From: a virus
DNA: 36,687 nt
Virus record (IMG/VR): IMGVR_UViG_3300049846_000803
Location: 1-36,687 of that record
Direction: 5' to 3' (one strand)
Of this stretch, positions 1-5,677 are shown one piece after another (the first letter of the stretch is position 1; each line of letters starts with the position of its first letter). The notes below the pieces were generated by a model, which was not told the origin of the DNA, ran no database searches, and saw only the letters and a program-made list of their open reading frames with translations. Both the position numbers and the translations under genes were made by a program.

Positions 1-156
1 AAATATGCTGATGGCTATTACGAAGACACACAAAATAACTACCCGGGATGGCTCCGCGTTCTTAGCTTAGAAGGCGGTAGGATCACTTTTCATATTCCCG
101 ACAATTTCGACGTGGGTAACTTGCCAATGATTGCACCTAACTGGGATGGCCACACA
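1..156. repeat. Left copy of 156-base end duplication
   Basis: These bases recur at 36532-36687. The two copies differ only at 127-128 (AT here, CA in the right copy), which changes one codon of the spanning gene from Gln to Met. The repeat lies inside a continuous reading frame, so it looks like overlap from assembling a circular or permuted genome rather than a dedicated packaging repeat. The paired mismatch could be real population variation or an end-of-contig error. Confidence 0.9.
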
Positions 157-204
157 ACAAAAGAAAAATGGCAGCGGATTTTAAGCGCAAGAGGAGTGCA
201 ATGA
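1..204 (+). CDS. Hypothetical protein, 3' part of a gene split by the contig ends
   Basis: This is the C-terminal 67 codons of a 95-residue protein whose start is at 36448. The reading frame is continuous across the join (AAA at 1-3 equals AAA at 36532-36534) and ends with TGA at 202-204. The visible part is rich in aromatic and acidic residues, with no membrane segment or known motif. The stop overlaps the ATG of the next gene at 201 (ATGA), so the two are probably translationally coupled. Codon 43 of this part is ATG here but CAG in the right-hand copy. No function is recognised. Confidence 0.7.
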   Translation, partial: KYADGYYEDTQNNYPGWLRVLSLEGGRITFHIPDNFDVGNLPMIAPNWDGHTTKEKWQRILSARGVQ

Positions 205-452
205 CCTCCCAAACACCAAGGGAAGCAACAAAACTACCGGATAACGCTAGGCAAGCAGCTGAAGAATACTCCGCAATGTTTAAGCCAGATAACGGCTGGG
301 GCGCAGGGATTAGCAATGAAGCATTCCTCGCCGGAGTCGAGTGGCAAAGAAAGCGGGCGCAGAAGCTTGTGGAAGAATTGCGTGAATACGCAGACGCACG
401 ATGCTTGCTAGATTTCGATAGGGCCGTGGAAGATTTCAAAAGAGGCGAATGA
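201..452 (+). CDS. Small hypothetical phage protein, 83 aa
   Basis: The start at 201 is chosen because AGGAG lies 4 bases upstream and the ATG overlaps the previous stop as ATGA. An upstream in-frame ATG at 168 has no such site and would overlap the previous gene more. The product is charged and mostly helical, with an N-terminal Ala/Asn region (residues 15-25), a segment AFLAGVEWQRKRAQKLVEEL around 40-60 and an acidic C-terminus. Segments of this kind are common in uncharacterised phage early proteins. It belongs to the block of small coupled genes that runs across the contig ends. Function unknown. Confidence 0.65.
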   Translation: MTSQTPREATKLPDNARQAAEEYSAMFKPDNGWGAGISNEAFLAGVEWQRKRAQKLVEELREYADARCLLDFDRAVEDFKRGE

Positions 453-517
453 ACGCTAACGAATTGGGGGAAGAGTGGAGCCCCCAGCGACAGCAATGCG
501 ATGTGAAGAGGAGATGA
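449..517 (+). CDS. Possible 22-residue coupled peptide with internal hairpin
   Basis: A 22-codon frame starts with an ATG that overlaps the TGA of the gene before it (ATGA at 449-452). AGAGG lies a few bases upstream. It ends at TGA 515-517, just before the next start at 519. Inside it TGGGGG (465-470) and CCCCCA (481-486) can form a 6-bp hairpin with a 10-base loop. It may be a real micro-gene, a coupling leader, or simply spacer. Its lack of a recognisable product keeps confidence low. Confidence 0.3.
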   Translation: MNANELGEEWSPQRQQCDVKRR

Positions 518-518
518 G

Positions 519-728
519 ATGGATAGTGTTGATTTATGCAAAAAGAATGGATGGGCCGTAGGCACTAAGCTGATCGGAAACGAAGGATATGGAGACACGG
601 TTATACAGATCACAGCTATTGGAGAGCGTAATTTACTAGCAAAAGCACTATCACACAAAGGCGAGCCTGTTACATGGGGCGAGGGCAACTGGACCCTAAT
701 GTATAGGGATTGGAGTGAATTAAAATGA
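519..728 (+). CDS. Small hypothetical protein, 69 aa
   Basis: The ATG at 519 follows a clear AGAGGAGA ribosome-binding site. The product starts MDSVDLCKKNGWAVG and looks like a small beta-rich fold: short strands around residues 15-60, a WGEGNW turn and a C-terminal YRDWSELK. This composition is typical of small phage proteins that bind nucleic acid or protein partners, but no family is recognised. Its TGA overlaps the ATG of the following gene (ATGA at 725-728), so it sits in the same coupled operon. Function unknown. Confidence 0.65.
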   Translation: MDSVDLCKKNGWAVGTKLIGNEGYGDTVIQITAIGERNLLAKALSHKGEPVTWGEGNWTLMYRDWSELK

Positions 729-1060
729 CAACGTCTAACGAGAACGAGTGGAAGTGGCCGCAGCACATTTTTAGGCGAGAAACTTATTGTTGTAAAAATA
801 AGTGGTATGAAGAGGGTGGCGCAACTCCAATGCTAGAAAATGAAGTAAAGACAACAGAATACATTTCTCTATCAGAGCACGAAGCAATAGTCGAAGCCAA
901 GGTTAGAGAGGCTGTACAGTCCATGAGAGACAATTTCACTTTATGGGGGTCGGACGATTGTATTTACTGTGGAGATGGCAGAAATACATTATACGCAACA
1001 CTAAAAGGAAAATGCGTAAGCTGTCAGATCAAAGAAGAGAAGGCCAGAGATGCAAAATAA
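725..1060 (+). CDS. Hypothetical protein with C-terminal zinc-finger-like cysteine pairs, 111 aa
   Basis: The start overlaps the preceding stop by four bases. Residues 45-70 form an acidic amphipathic helix (SLSEHEAIVEAKVREAVQ). The C-terminal third has two CxxC pairs, CIYC at about 79-82 and CVSC at about 97-100, spaced like a small zinc ribbon or treble clef; a CC pair occurs at about 22-23. Known phage proteins with this arrangement are often zinc-binding, but their roles are mostly unknown. The last 11 bases overlap the next gene. Zinc binding is inference from cysteine spacing alone. Confidence 0.65.
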   Translation: MTTSNENEWKWPQHIFRRETYCCKNKWYEEGGATPMLENEVKTTEYISLSEHEAIVEAKVREAVQSMRDNFTLWGSDDCIYCGDGRNTLYATLKGKCVSCQIKEEKARDAK

Positions 1061-1400
1061 GAAGCTAGCAGCGATTAGGGATGAGATAATTAGCGACTGT
1101 CATTGTGACGCTTCTTTTAGCGGATATGACGAACCTGAATACAGATCCAGAGGATGCCCGTCTTGTACATGTGACAAAGAGGCTTATGGTGAGGTTTACG
1201 ACGCCGCCACCTCTCTACTTCTCCCAGAGCTACTGGCCGCTAGATGTGTATTAGACTTTGCGAAAAGTTGCATAACTGCTTTAGGAACTACGCAAATAGA
1301 AACAGGGCTTGGAATTGTTGGAACTAATTTTGTTGTTCCAGAGGGCAATAAGCGTATTGCTGAAGCTATTGAAAGAATCGACAAGCTTCTGGGGGAGTAA
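1050..1400 (+). CDS. Cysteine-containing hypothetical protein, 116 aa
   Basis: The start ATG at 1050 lies inside the previous gene with a GA-rich site (GAAGG) upstream. The N-terminal region carries CHC (about 17-19) and CPSCTC (about 36-41), which could be a metal site. The C-terminal half is a predicted helical region with Leu/Ala and ends IAEAIERIDKLLGE. Together with the previous gene it makes a tandem pair of small Cys-rich proteins. No family is recognised. It is followed directly by the next start (TAA then ATG at 1401). Confidence 0.6.
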   Translation: MQNKKLAAIRDEIISDCHCDASFSGYDEPEYRSRGCPSCTCDKEAYGEVYDAATSLLLPELLAARCVLDFAKSCITALGTTQIETGLGIVGTNFVVPEGNKRIAEAIERIDKLLGE

Positions 1401-1586
1401 ATGACAAAACCAACAACTTACGACAATAACGAAAGAGACAGGAAACTAATGGCCGCCATAATCTTATCCCGAATCCTAGAAGACGGCATACAAACGCTAC
1501 CGGCTATGATAGATTTAGCTATAAACGCCACCGACAAACTAATGGAAGAACTTGAAAAACAACCACCACAAAAGAAAAGACCTTAA
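1401..1586 (+). CDS. Small helical hypothetical protein, 61 aa
   Basis: The ATG immediately follows the previous stop, with GGGGGAG as ribosome-binding site inside the end of that gene. The product is short and mostly helical: a polar N-terminus, a hydrophobic stretch LMAAIILSRILEDG (about 16-30) and a Lys/Pro-rich tail. The hydrophobic stretch is amphipathic and too interrupted by charge for a membrane span. Function unknown. It closes the first coupled gene run; the next 35 bases contain a promoter-like sequence. Confidence 0.6.
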   Translation: MTKPTTYDNNERDRKLMAAIILSRILEDGIQTLPAMIDLAINATDKLMEELEKQPPQKKRP

Positions 1587-1615
1587 TTGCTCTGCACGGT
1601 AATAACTGCAATAAT
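1587..1615 (+). promoter_or_regulatory. Candidate sigma70-type promoter
   Basis: TTGCTC (1587-1592) and AATAAT (1610-1615) are separated by 17 bases. The -10 box matches 5 of 6 consensus positions and the -35 box 3 of 6. It sits in the short gap before two tiny genes and the tRNA, so it could drive that cluster. Judged only by consensus match. Confidence 0.3.
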
Positions 1616-1620
1616 TAATA

Positions 1621-1797
1621 ATGCGCCACATAATCGCATTACTGGCCTGCGCTAAACTTTGCTCAGCACTTGGATACGAATACGCACTCACTATAAACAA
1701 ACAATGCTACTGCGCCGAGAAACCAGCATACACAATCACTCCATTCACACTAAGCAAACCACGGCTTAAATATACCCAATCAACCTATGATGAATAA
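1621..1797 (+). CDS. Possible small exported protein, 58 aa
   Basis: A 58-codon frame begins with a hydrophobic N-terminus (RHIIALLACAKLCSA) that resembles a short signal peptide, then has a Cys-containing segment CYCAE and a polar, Tyr/Thr-rich tail. No convincing ribosome-binding site precedes it, and the 3' end overlaps the next small frame by 11 bases. It fills what would otherwise be a gap between 1587 and the tRNA. It may be a real small membrane or periplasmic protein, but coding status is uncertain. Confidence 0.35.
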   Translation: MRHIIALLACAKLCSALGYEYALTINKQCYCAEKPAYTITPFTLSKPRLKYTQSTYDE

Positions 1798-1870
1798 TAT
1801 TCTAATCTGTTACTGCGTAAGTTTTGTTTGCATAGTTGTTTGGGGATTGATAGAGTTTTTTAAAGACTAA
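1787..1870 (+). CDS. Possible 27-residue single-span membrane peptide
   Basis: A 27-codon frame starting at 1787 (or at the adjacent ATG 1790) encodes an almost wholly hydrophobic stretch, NILICYCVSFVCIVVWGLIE, ending in FFKD. This is long enough for one membrane span. It overlaps the end of the previous small frame and stops five bases before the tRNA. Tiny membrane peptides are common in phage early regions. Without a clear ribosome-binding site or homology the call is tentative. Confidence 0.35.
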   Translation: MMNNILICYCVSFVCIVVWGLIEFFKD

Positions 1871-1875
1871 TTAAT

Positions 1876-1949
1876 TCCGAGTTAGCATGAGGGTCGTGCA
1901 TCCGGCTGTTAATCGGAAGGCGATTGTTCGATTCAATCACTCGGAGCCA
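1876..1949 (+). tRNA. tRNA-Asn (anticodon GTT), CCA encoded
   Basis: A full cloverleaf can be drawn. The acceptor TCCGAGT pairs with ACTCGGA over seven bases. The D stem is GCAT/GTGC. The anticodon stem TCCGG/TCGGA closes the loop CTGTTAA with anticodon GTT. The variable loop is AGGC. The T stem GATTG/CAATC closes the loop TTCGATT. Discriminator G and an encoded CCA (1947-1949) follow. It reads Asn AAC/AAT codons. The GGAG of its 3' end may also serve as ribosome-binding site for the gene starting at 1957. It is the only tRNA seen in the window. Confidence 0.93.
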
Positions 1950-1956
1950 AATACAC

Positions 1957-2160
1957 ATGAGCCTATTCAATAAAGGCGATCGCGTAATCCACACCATCAT
2001 CAACAAATCATACAATCCACACAAAATCATCGAACACAGAGGCGTTTGCACCCAAGACGGTAACGACGAAGCAAAATGCGTCTGGGTAAAACTCTACAAA
2101 CCAAACACATCTCGCTCCCTACTAAAATACTGCTCCTACAATAGCCTCAAACCTGAATAA
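1957..2160 (+). CDS. Small hypothetical protein just downstream of the tRNA, 67 aa
   Basis: The ATG at 1957 is preferred over an upstream in-frame codon lying inside the tRNA. The only nearby Shine-Dalgarno-like sequence is GGAG within the tRNA 3' end, ten bases upstream. The product begins MSLFNKGDRVIHTI, a pattern seen at the start of SH3-like or KOW-like small barrels, followed by a mixed-charge segment with two cysteines. Nucleic-acid or protein binding is possible but not shown. Its codons favour C at third positions more than those of the virion genes. Confidence 0.6.
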   Translation: MSLFNKGDRVIHTIINKSYNPHKIIEHRGVCTQDGNDEAKCVWVKLYKPNTSRSLLKYCSYNSLKPE

Positions 2161-2203
2161 TACCCCTTGCAATCCCTTACATTACACATCAACCTTGTAT
2201 GTA

Positions 2204-2944
2204 ATGAGGGTACTGATTCTAGACATAGAGACTAGCCCAATTCTTGCCTACGTGTGGAAAACATTCGACGAAACAGTAGGCACAAACCAAATAGCTAAAG
2301 ACTGGCAAATACTTTCTTTCTCGGCTAAATGGCTAAACAAACCAAAAATCCACTACTACGACACAAGACACGACAAAGACGATGAGAAACTACTAGACTA
2401 CCTATGGGAACTCTTAGACGAAGCAGACGTTGTAATCGCACACAATGGTAAAAAATTCGATATCCCAAAAATCAACGCCCGCATGAAAACACATGGCATC
2501 AAACCACCAAGCTCATACAGACAAATAGACACTTACAGAGAAGCTAAAAAAATATTCGGATTCACATCCAACTCCCTAGAATACCTAACTTCCAAACTAT
2601 GCAAAACTCACAAGAAAACAAAATCTAGACGCTTCCAAGGATTCGAACTATGGAAAGAATGCCTAAACGGTAACATGGACGCCTGGCGAGAAATGGAGAA
2701 ATACAACAAACTAGACGTTCTATCTCTAGAAGAACTCTACCTAGAAATTCGCTCATGGAGCAACTCCATTAACTTCCACGCCTACGGATCACTAAACGGT
2801 AAATGCGAATGCGGAGGAAACCTCCAACGCAACGGCTACGGCTACACTAACCGCAAAGCCTACCAACGTGTTCGCTGCTACTCCTGCGGTAAAGAATATA
2901 AACAAGCAGACGTTGACAGCCAAAAATCAAAATGCAAGACTTAG
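2204..2944 (+). CDS. DnaQ-like (RNase H-like, DEDD) 3'-5' exonuclease with zinc ribbon, 246 aa
   Basis: The start ATG at 2204 places the first catalytic motif at the N-terminus (MRVLILDIETS, D7 and E9), as in YprB/DEDD-type exonucleases; a TTG nine bases upstream is the alternative. Further motifs follow: AHNGKKFD at 79-86 (Exo II, D86) and YNKLD at 167-171 (Exo III, Y167 and D171), which fits the DEDDy group. The C-terminus has CxC (201, 203) and CxxC (225, 228), a zinc ribbon that probably contacts DNA. The family removes nucleotides from 3' ends in proofreading or recombination. No polymerase domain is attached and none is found elsewhere in the window. No clear ribosome-binding site is visible. 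Confidence 0.85.
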   Translation: MRVLILDIETSPILAYVWKTFDETVGTNQIAKDWQILSFSAKWLNKPKIHYYDTRHDKDDEKLLDYLWELLDEADVVIAHNGKKFDIPKINARMKTHGIKPPSSYRQIDTYREAKKIFGFTSNSLEYLTSKLCKTHKKTKSRRFQGFELWKECLNGNMDAWREMEKYNKLDVLSLEELYLEIRSWSNSINFHAYGSLNGKCECGGNLQRNGYGYTNRKAYQRVRCYSCGKEYKQADVDSQKSKCKT

Positions 2945-2950
2945 CTTACA

Positions 2951-3202
2951 ATGAAGACAAATGCTAAGGTATTAAGAGAAAAAGCTCTCAAGCTCATAGA
3001 GGCTGACCTTGCTCACATTGAAAGTATTTCTAATTCAAAGCTAGAACACGAAACCGCACAAGACTTAGTAAGATACGCAAACTTCCTCGACGATCTCGCA
3101 AAAGACATCGACAAGAAACGCGGCATGGAAGAAGACGAAGTACAGAAACTCTCAACAGCTCAACTAACAGAACGCCTAAAGGAAATACTAAATGAACCTT
3201 GA
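2951..3202 (+). CDS. Small helical protein upstream of the packaging genes, 83 aa
   Basis: The product is entirely charged and helical: residues 5-55 look like a helical hairpin and residues 60-83 end in LSTAQLTERLKEILNEP. It could be a small terminase subunit or a regulator by position, since no other candidate for small terminase is recognised, but no diagnostic motif supports this. It starts six bases after the exonuclease gene and its 3' end overlaps the start of the next small gene (ATG at 3192). Confidence 0.55.
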   Translation: MKTNAKVLREKALKLIEADLAHIESISNSKLEHETAQDLVRYANFLDDLAKDIDKKRGMEEDEVQKLSTAQLTERLKEILNEP

Positions 3203-3356
3203 AGAAAGCATCATGCAAGCAATCGAAGAAGTTGCAACAGGAAAAAGAACCGAATGGATTGCTAGACTTGAAGGAGAAGAATTTATTCCCGTCGTTATCT
3301 CTATTACCAAGGAGAAGGAAAATGAAAGAAATTCTAGTACGACCATCGAACAGTGA
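3192..3356 (+). CDS. Small overlapping hypothetical protein, 54 aa
   Basis: A 54-codon frame starts at ATG 3192 with AAAGGAAA about eight bases upstream. It overlaps the end of the previous gene by 11 bases and the start of the next by 35. The sequence MNLEESIMQAIEEVATG then EWIARLEGEEFIPVVISI reads like a compact helix-strand protein. The good ribosome-binding site and the way it fills the gap between neighbours support real translation. Function unknown. Confidence 0.5.
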   Translation: MNLEESIMQAIEEVATGKRTEWIARLEGEEFIPVVISITKEKENERNSSTTIEQ

Positions 3357-3738
3357 TGACACTAACTTCATACTGTCTTCTTGGTTGCGCTCTTACAGAG
3401 TAGACTCAAGTTTTACACGAAAGATAAATAATGACGTTTATTACTTCTGGCATGAAAAACTTATTAAACGAATTTTGTCTAGAGAAAGCACAAAAACTCT
3501 AGTAGCAGTTCTAAGGGAAGACCCATTCGTTATACTTGGATATCTTGTAGTTGAACTACCAGAAGAGGGATGGCAAGTAATTCACTTTTCTTATGTAAAA
3601 AAAGCATGGCGTGGCATTGGCATATTCAAACAAATGATAGAGGAATCAGAACTAGACAGATCAAAACGAATAGAGTTCACACACCACATGGGAAAACCTG
3701 TACCAGAAAACTTTATATACAATCCTTATTTAGTTTAG
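3322..3738 (+). CDS. GNAT-like acyltransferase-fold protein, 138 aa
   Basis: The start at 3322 follows AAGGAGAAGG. An in-frame extension to 3199 would overlap the small gene before it and has a poor composition. The pattern fits a GNAT fold: N-terminal strand EILVRPSNSDD, helix with YFWHEKLIKRIL, strands TKTLVAVL and FVILGYLVVEL, then YVKKAWRGIGIFKQMIEE (91-108), where RGIG matches the acetyl-CoA-binding R/QxxGxG/A loop in shortened form. Phage proteins of this type sit near terminase and virion genes, and their substrate is unknown. A second, smaller protein of the same general kind is at 15091. Acyltransferase activity is inference. Confidence 0.65.
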   Translation: MKEILVRPSNSDDTNFILSSWLRSYRVDSSFTRKINNDVYYFWHEKLIKRILSRESTKTLVAVLREDPFVILGYLVVELPEEGWQVIHFSYVKKAWRGIGIFKQMIEESELDRSKRIEFTHHMGKPVPENFIYNPYLV

Positions 3739-3747
3739 GAGAATAAC

Positions 3748-3990
3748 ATGGCGATCAAAGTAAACAACCTAAGAGCACACGTAGGCGTTCAACATGGAGC
3801 GCAAGTACACACAACGCTAGACGCAGTTAAAAACAAAGTAGAGATGTTCCTGGTAGACTCTGGCGTGTTCGTAGAAGGACAACAATTTGTAACCTTCGTA
3901 CCAAACGGTAGCATTGCAAGCTGCGGACTAGACATCGAGAGTTATAATGCAAGCAAACCTAAGACCAGAGCTTCTACTAAAGGAGCTTGA
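3748..3990 (+). CDS. Hypothetical protein preceding the terminase, 80 aa
   Basis: A good AGGAG lies upstream of the ATG. The product is a short beta-rich protein (KVNNLRAHVGV at the N-terminus, EGQQFVTFVPNGSI in the middle) with a basic tail. It overlaps the terminase start by 44 bases, which suggests translational coupling. Small genes of unknown role often precede large terminase in phages of this layout. It is not recognisable as a small terminase subunit: no helix-turn-helix is apparent. Confidence 0.6.
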   Translation: MAIKVNNLRAHVGVQHGAQVHTTLDAVKNKVEMFLVDSGVFVEGQQFVTFVPNGSIASCGLDIESYNASKPKTRASTKGA

Positions 3991-5407
3991 ACGGAGAAAG
4001 ATTCGTAAGTTCAAAGTAGAAGATTTCCTGTTCAAGGAACAATTAGACTTCACTTGCGACCCTTCACCATTCAAAACCGCACTGTGCTCACGACGCAGCG
4101 GTAAAACTGTATCCTGCGCCGCTGACCTAGTAGACACAGCAATTCGCTTCGAGGGAGTAGTGTGCCTATATATTACCCTCTCACGAAACAACGCTAAGAA
4201 AATCATATGGCCAGAACTAAATAGAATTATTAGGACATACAACCTTAATGGCAAGTTTGATCAGACAGAACTTAGTGTGACTCTACCAAACGGATCAGTA
4301 ATCTATTGCTCTGGAGCCAAAGACAAAACAGAAATTGAGAAATTCCGTGGACTACCAATTAAAAAATGCTACATTGATGAAGCACAATCTTTCCGATCTT
4401 ATCTTAAGGAACTTATAGACGATGTCATCTCACCTGCTCTCATGGATTATGCTGGTACTCTTTGCCTTATTGGTACTCCTCCACCTGTTCCAACTGGTTA
4501 CTTTCTAGAATGTCACAACAGCCCAACATGGTCGCACCACGCTTGGACATTCTGGAACAACAAATTTATTGTTGATAAATCAGGCTTATCACACCAAGCG
4601 GTTCTAGACAGAGAACTAACACGCCGTGGAGTCACAGTAGATGACCCAAGCGTTCAAAGAGAATTTTTTGGCAAATGCGTACTAGATACAGATGCACTTG
4701 TCTTCAAATACAGAAGAGAGTCTAATCACTACGATGAACTTCCAAACATACCAGATGGTTGGCGATACATAGTTGGCGTTGACGTAGGACTACAAGACGC
4801 AGACGCAATCGCGGTTATTGCCTACCACCCAAACCATGAACGCTGCTACTTGCTTTTTGAGGACATCACAACAAAACAAGGAATAACTGAACTTGCACTT
4901 AAGCTAGAAAAGATAGTTCAAACTTATAAACCAGATACAATCGTAATGGACACAGGCGGCTTGGGTGCTAAAATTGCTCAGGAAATCAATAGACGATTTG
5001 CAATCGGCGTGAAAGCAGCAGAGAAATCTCGCAAGTTTGAATTCATTGAACTTCTCAATGATGCCCTACGAACTCAGAAACTAATGGCCAAGCAAACCTC
5101 ACGCTTTGCACAAGATGCTATGCTCGTAGAATGGGACACAGATAAATCAACAGCAGACAAACGCAAAATATCCGACCGCTTCCATTCCGATATATGCGAT
5201 GCAGTCTTATACGCTTATAGGGAATCACTACACTGGATATCACAGCCAGCTAAACCTGTTATCAAATACCAAAGTGAAGCCTGGTACGCCAAAGAACTCG
5301 AACAAATGGAACAAGCAGCCCTAAACTCTATCAAACATATTGACGATGACCCCTGGTCATCACCAGCACAGTCAGATGACCCATGGTCAAAACAAATAGA
5401 CTATTGA
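3947..5407 (+). CDS. terL: Terminase large subunit, 486 aa
   Basis: This is the packaging motor ATPase and headful or site nuclease. Visible motifs are a Walker A variant CSRRSGKT (47-54), Walker B CYIDE (141-145, with catalytic E145), the coupling motif LIGTPPP (174-180), and an RNase H-like nuclease domain with acidic residues D279 (GVDVG), D335 (VMDTGG) and D418 (HSDICDAV). The length is normal for the family. It acts at the portal vertex, driving DNA into the prohead. The ATG at 3947 lies inside the previous gene with GAGAG upstream. The portal gene follows after one small gene. Confidence 0.95.
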   Translation: MQANLRPELLLKELERRKIRKFKVEDFLFKEQLDFTCDPSPFKTALCSRRSGKTVSCAADLVDTAIRFEGVVCLYITLSRNNAKKIIWPELNRIIRTYNLNGKFDQTELSVTLPNGSVIYCSGAKDKTEIEKFRGLPIKKCYIDEAQSFRSYLKELIDDVISPALMDYAGTLCLIGTPPPVPTGYFLECHNSPTWSHHAWTFWNNKFIVDKSGLSHQAVLDRELTRRGVTVDDPSVQREFFGKCVLDTDALVFKYRRESNHYDELPNIPDGWRYIVGVDVGLQDADAIAVIAYHPNHERCYLLFEDITTKQGITELALKLEKIVQTYKPDTIVMDTGGLGAKIAQEINRRFAIGVKAAEKSRKFEFIELLNDALRTQKLMAKQTSRFAQDAMLVEWDTDKSTADKRKISDRFHSDICDAVLYAYRESLHWISQPAKPVIKYQSEAWYAKELEQMEQAALNSIKHIDDDPWSSPAQSDDPWSKQIDY

Positions 5408-5440
5408 CAGATTGCCTCAGCCGCTAAAAACTTAAATGAA

Positions 5441-5677
5441 ATGGAAAAACCGGCTCAATACGTAACAGAGTTAATCGCACTTGCCAAAAAGCATGGCCTT
5501 AAGAAGCTTAAATGTGGAGACATTGAATTTGAATTCAACGAATCCGCACCAATTTGGCCAAAGGACACTAAGTTAGCTGACCTGGCCAGCGAGACAGAGC
5601 CTACACCAACAGAAGACGAATTCTTGTTCTGGTCAACTGGATACACACCAGACCAAAGAGTTAAGGAAGGCAACTAA
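5441..5677 (+). CDS. Small acidic protein between terminase and portal, 78 aa
   Basis: The product has an N-terminal helix (TELIALAKKHGLKKLKCG), a short strand segment IEFEFNESA and an acidic C-terminus ending in YTPDQRVKEGN. Its last base is the first base of the portal start codon (TAATG), so the two are coupled. Small proteins of this type are common between terminase and portal genes and are unassigned. Function unknown. Confidence 0.6.
   Translation: MEKPAQYVTELIALAKKHGLKKLKCGDIEFEFNESAPIWPKDTKLADLASETEPTPTEDEFLFWSTGYTPDQRVKEGN

Noticed and set aside
1-156. Direct terminal repeat used for packaging
   Set aside because: The repeat lies inside a continuous gene, is short and imperfect, and is better explained as overlap of a circular assembly.
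137-766. 209-codon open frame on the minus strand
   Set aside because: It lies antisense to several coupled + strand genes with good ribosome-binding sites and its translation is low-complexity Ser/Leu/Pro sequence without a family pattern.
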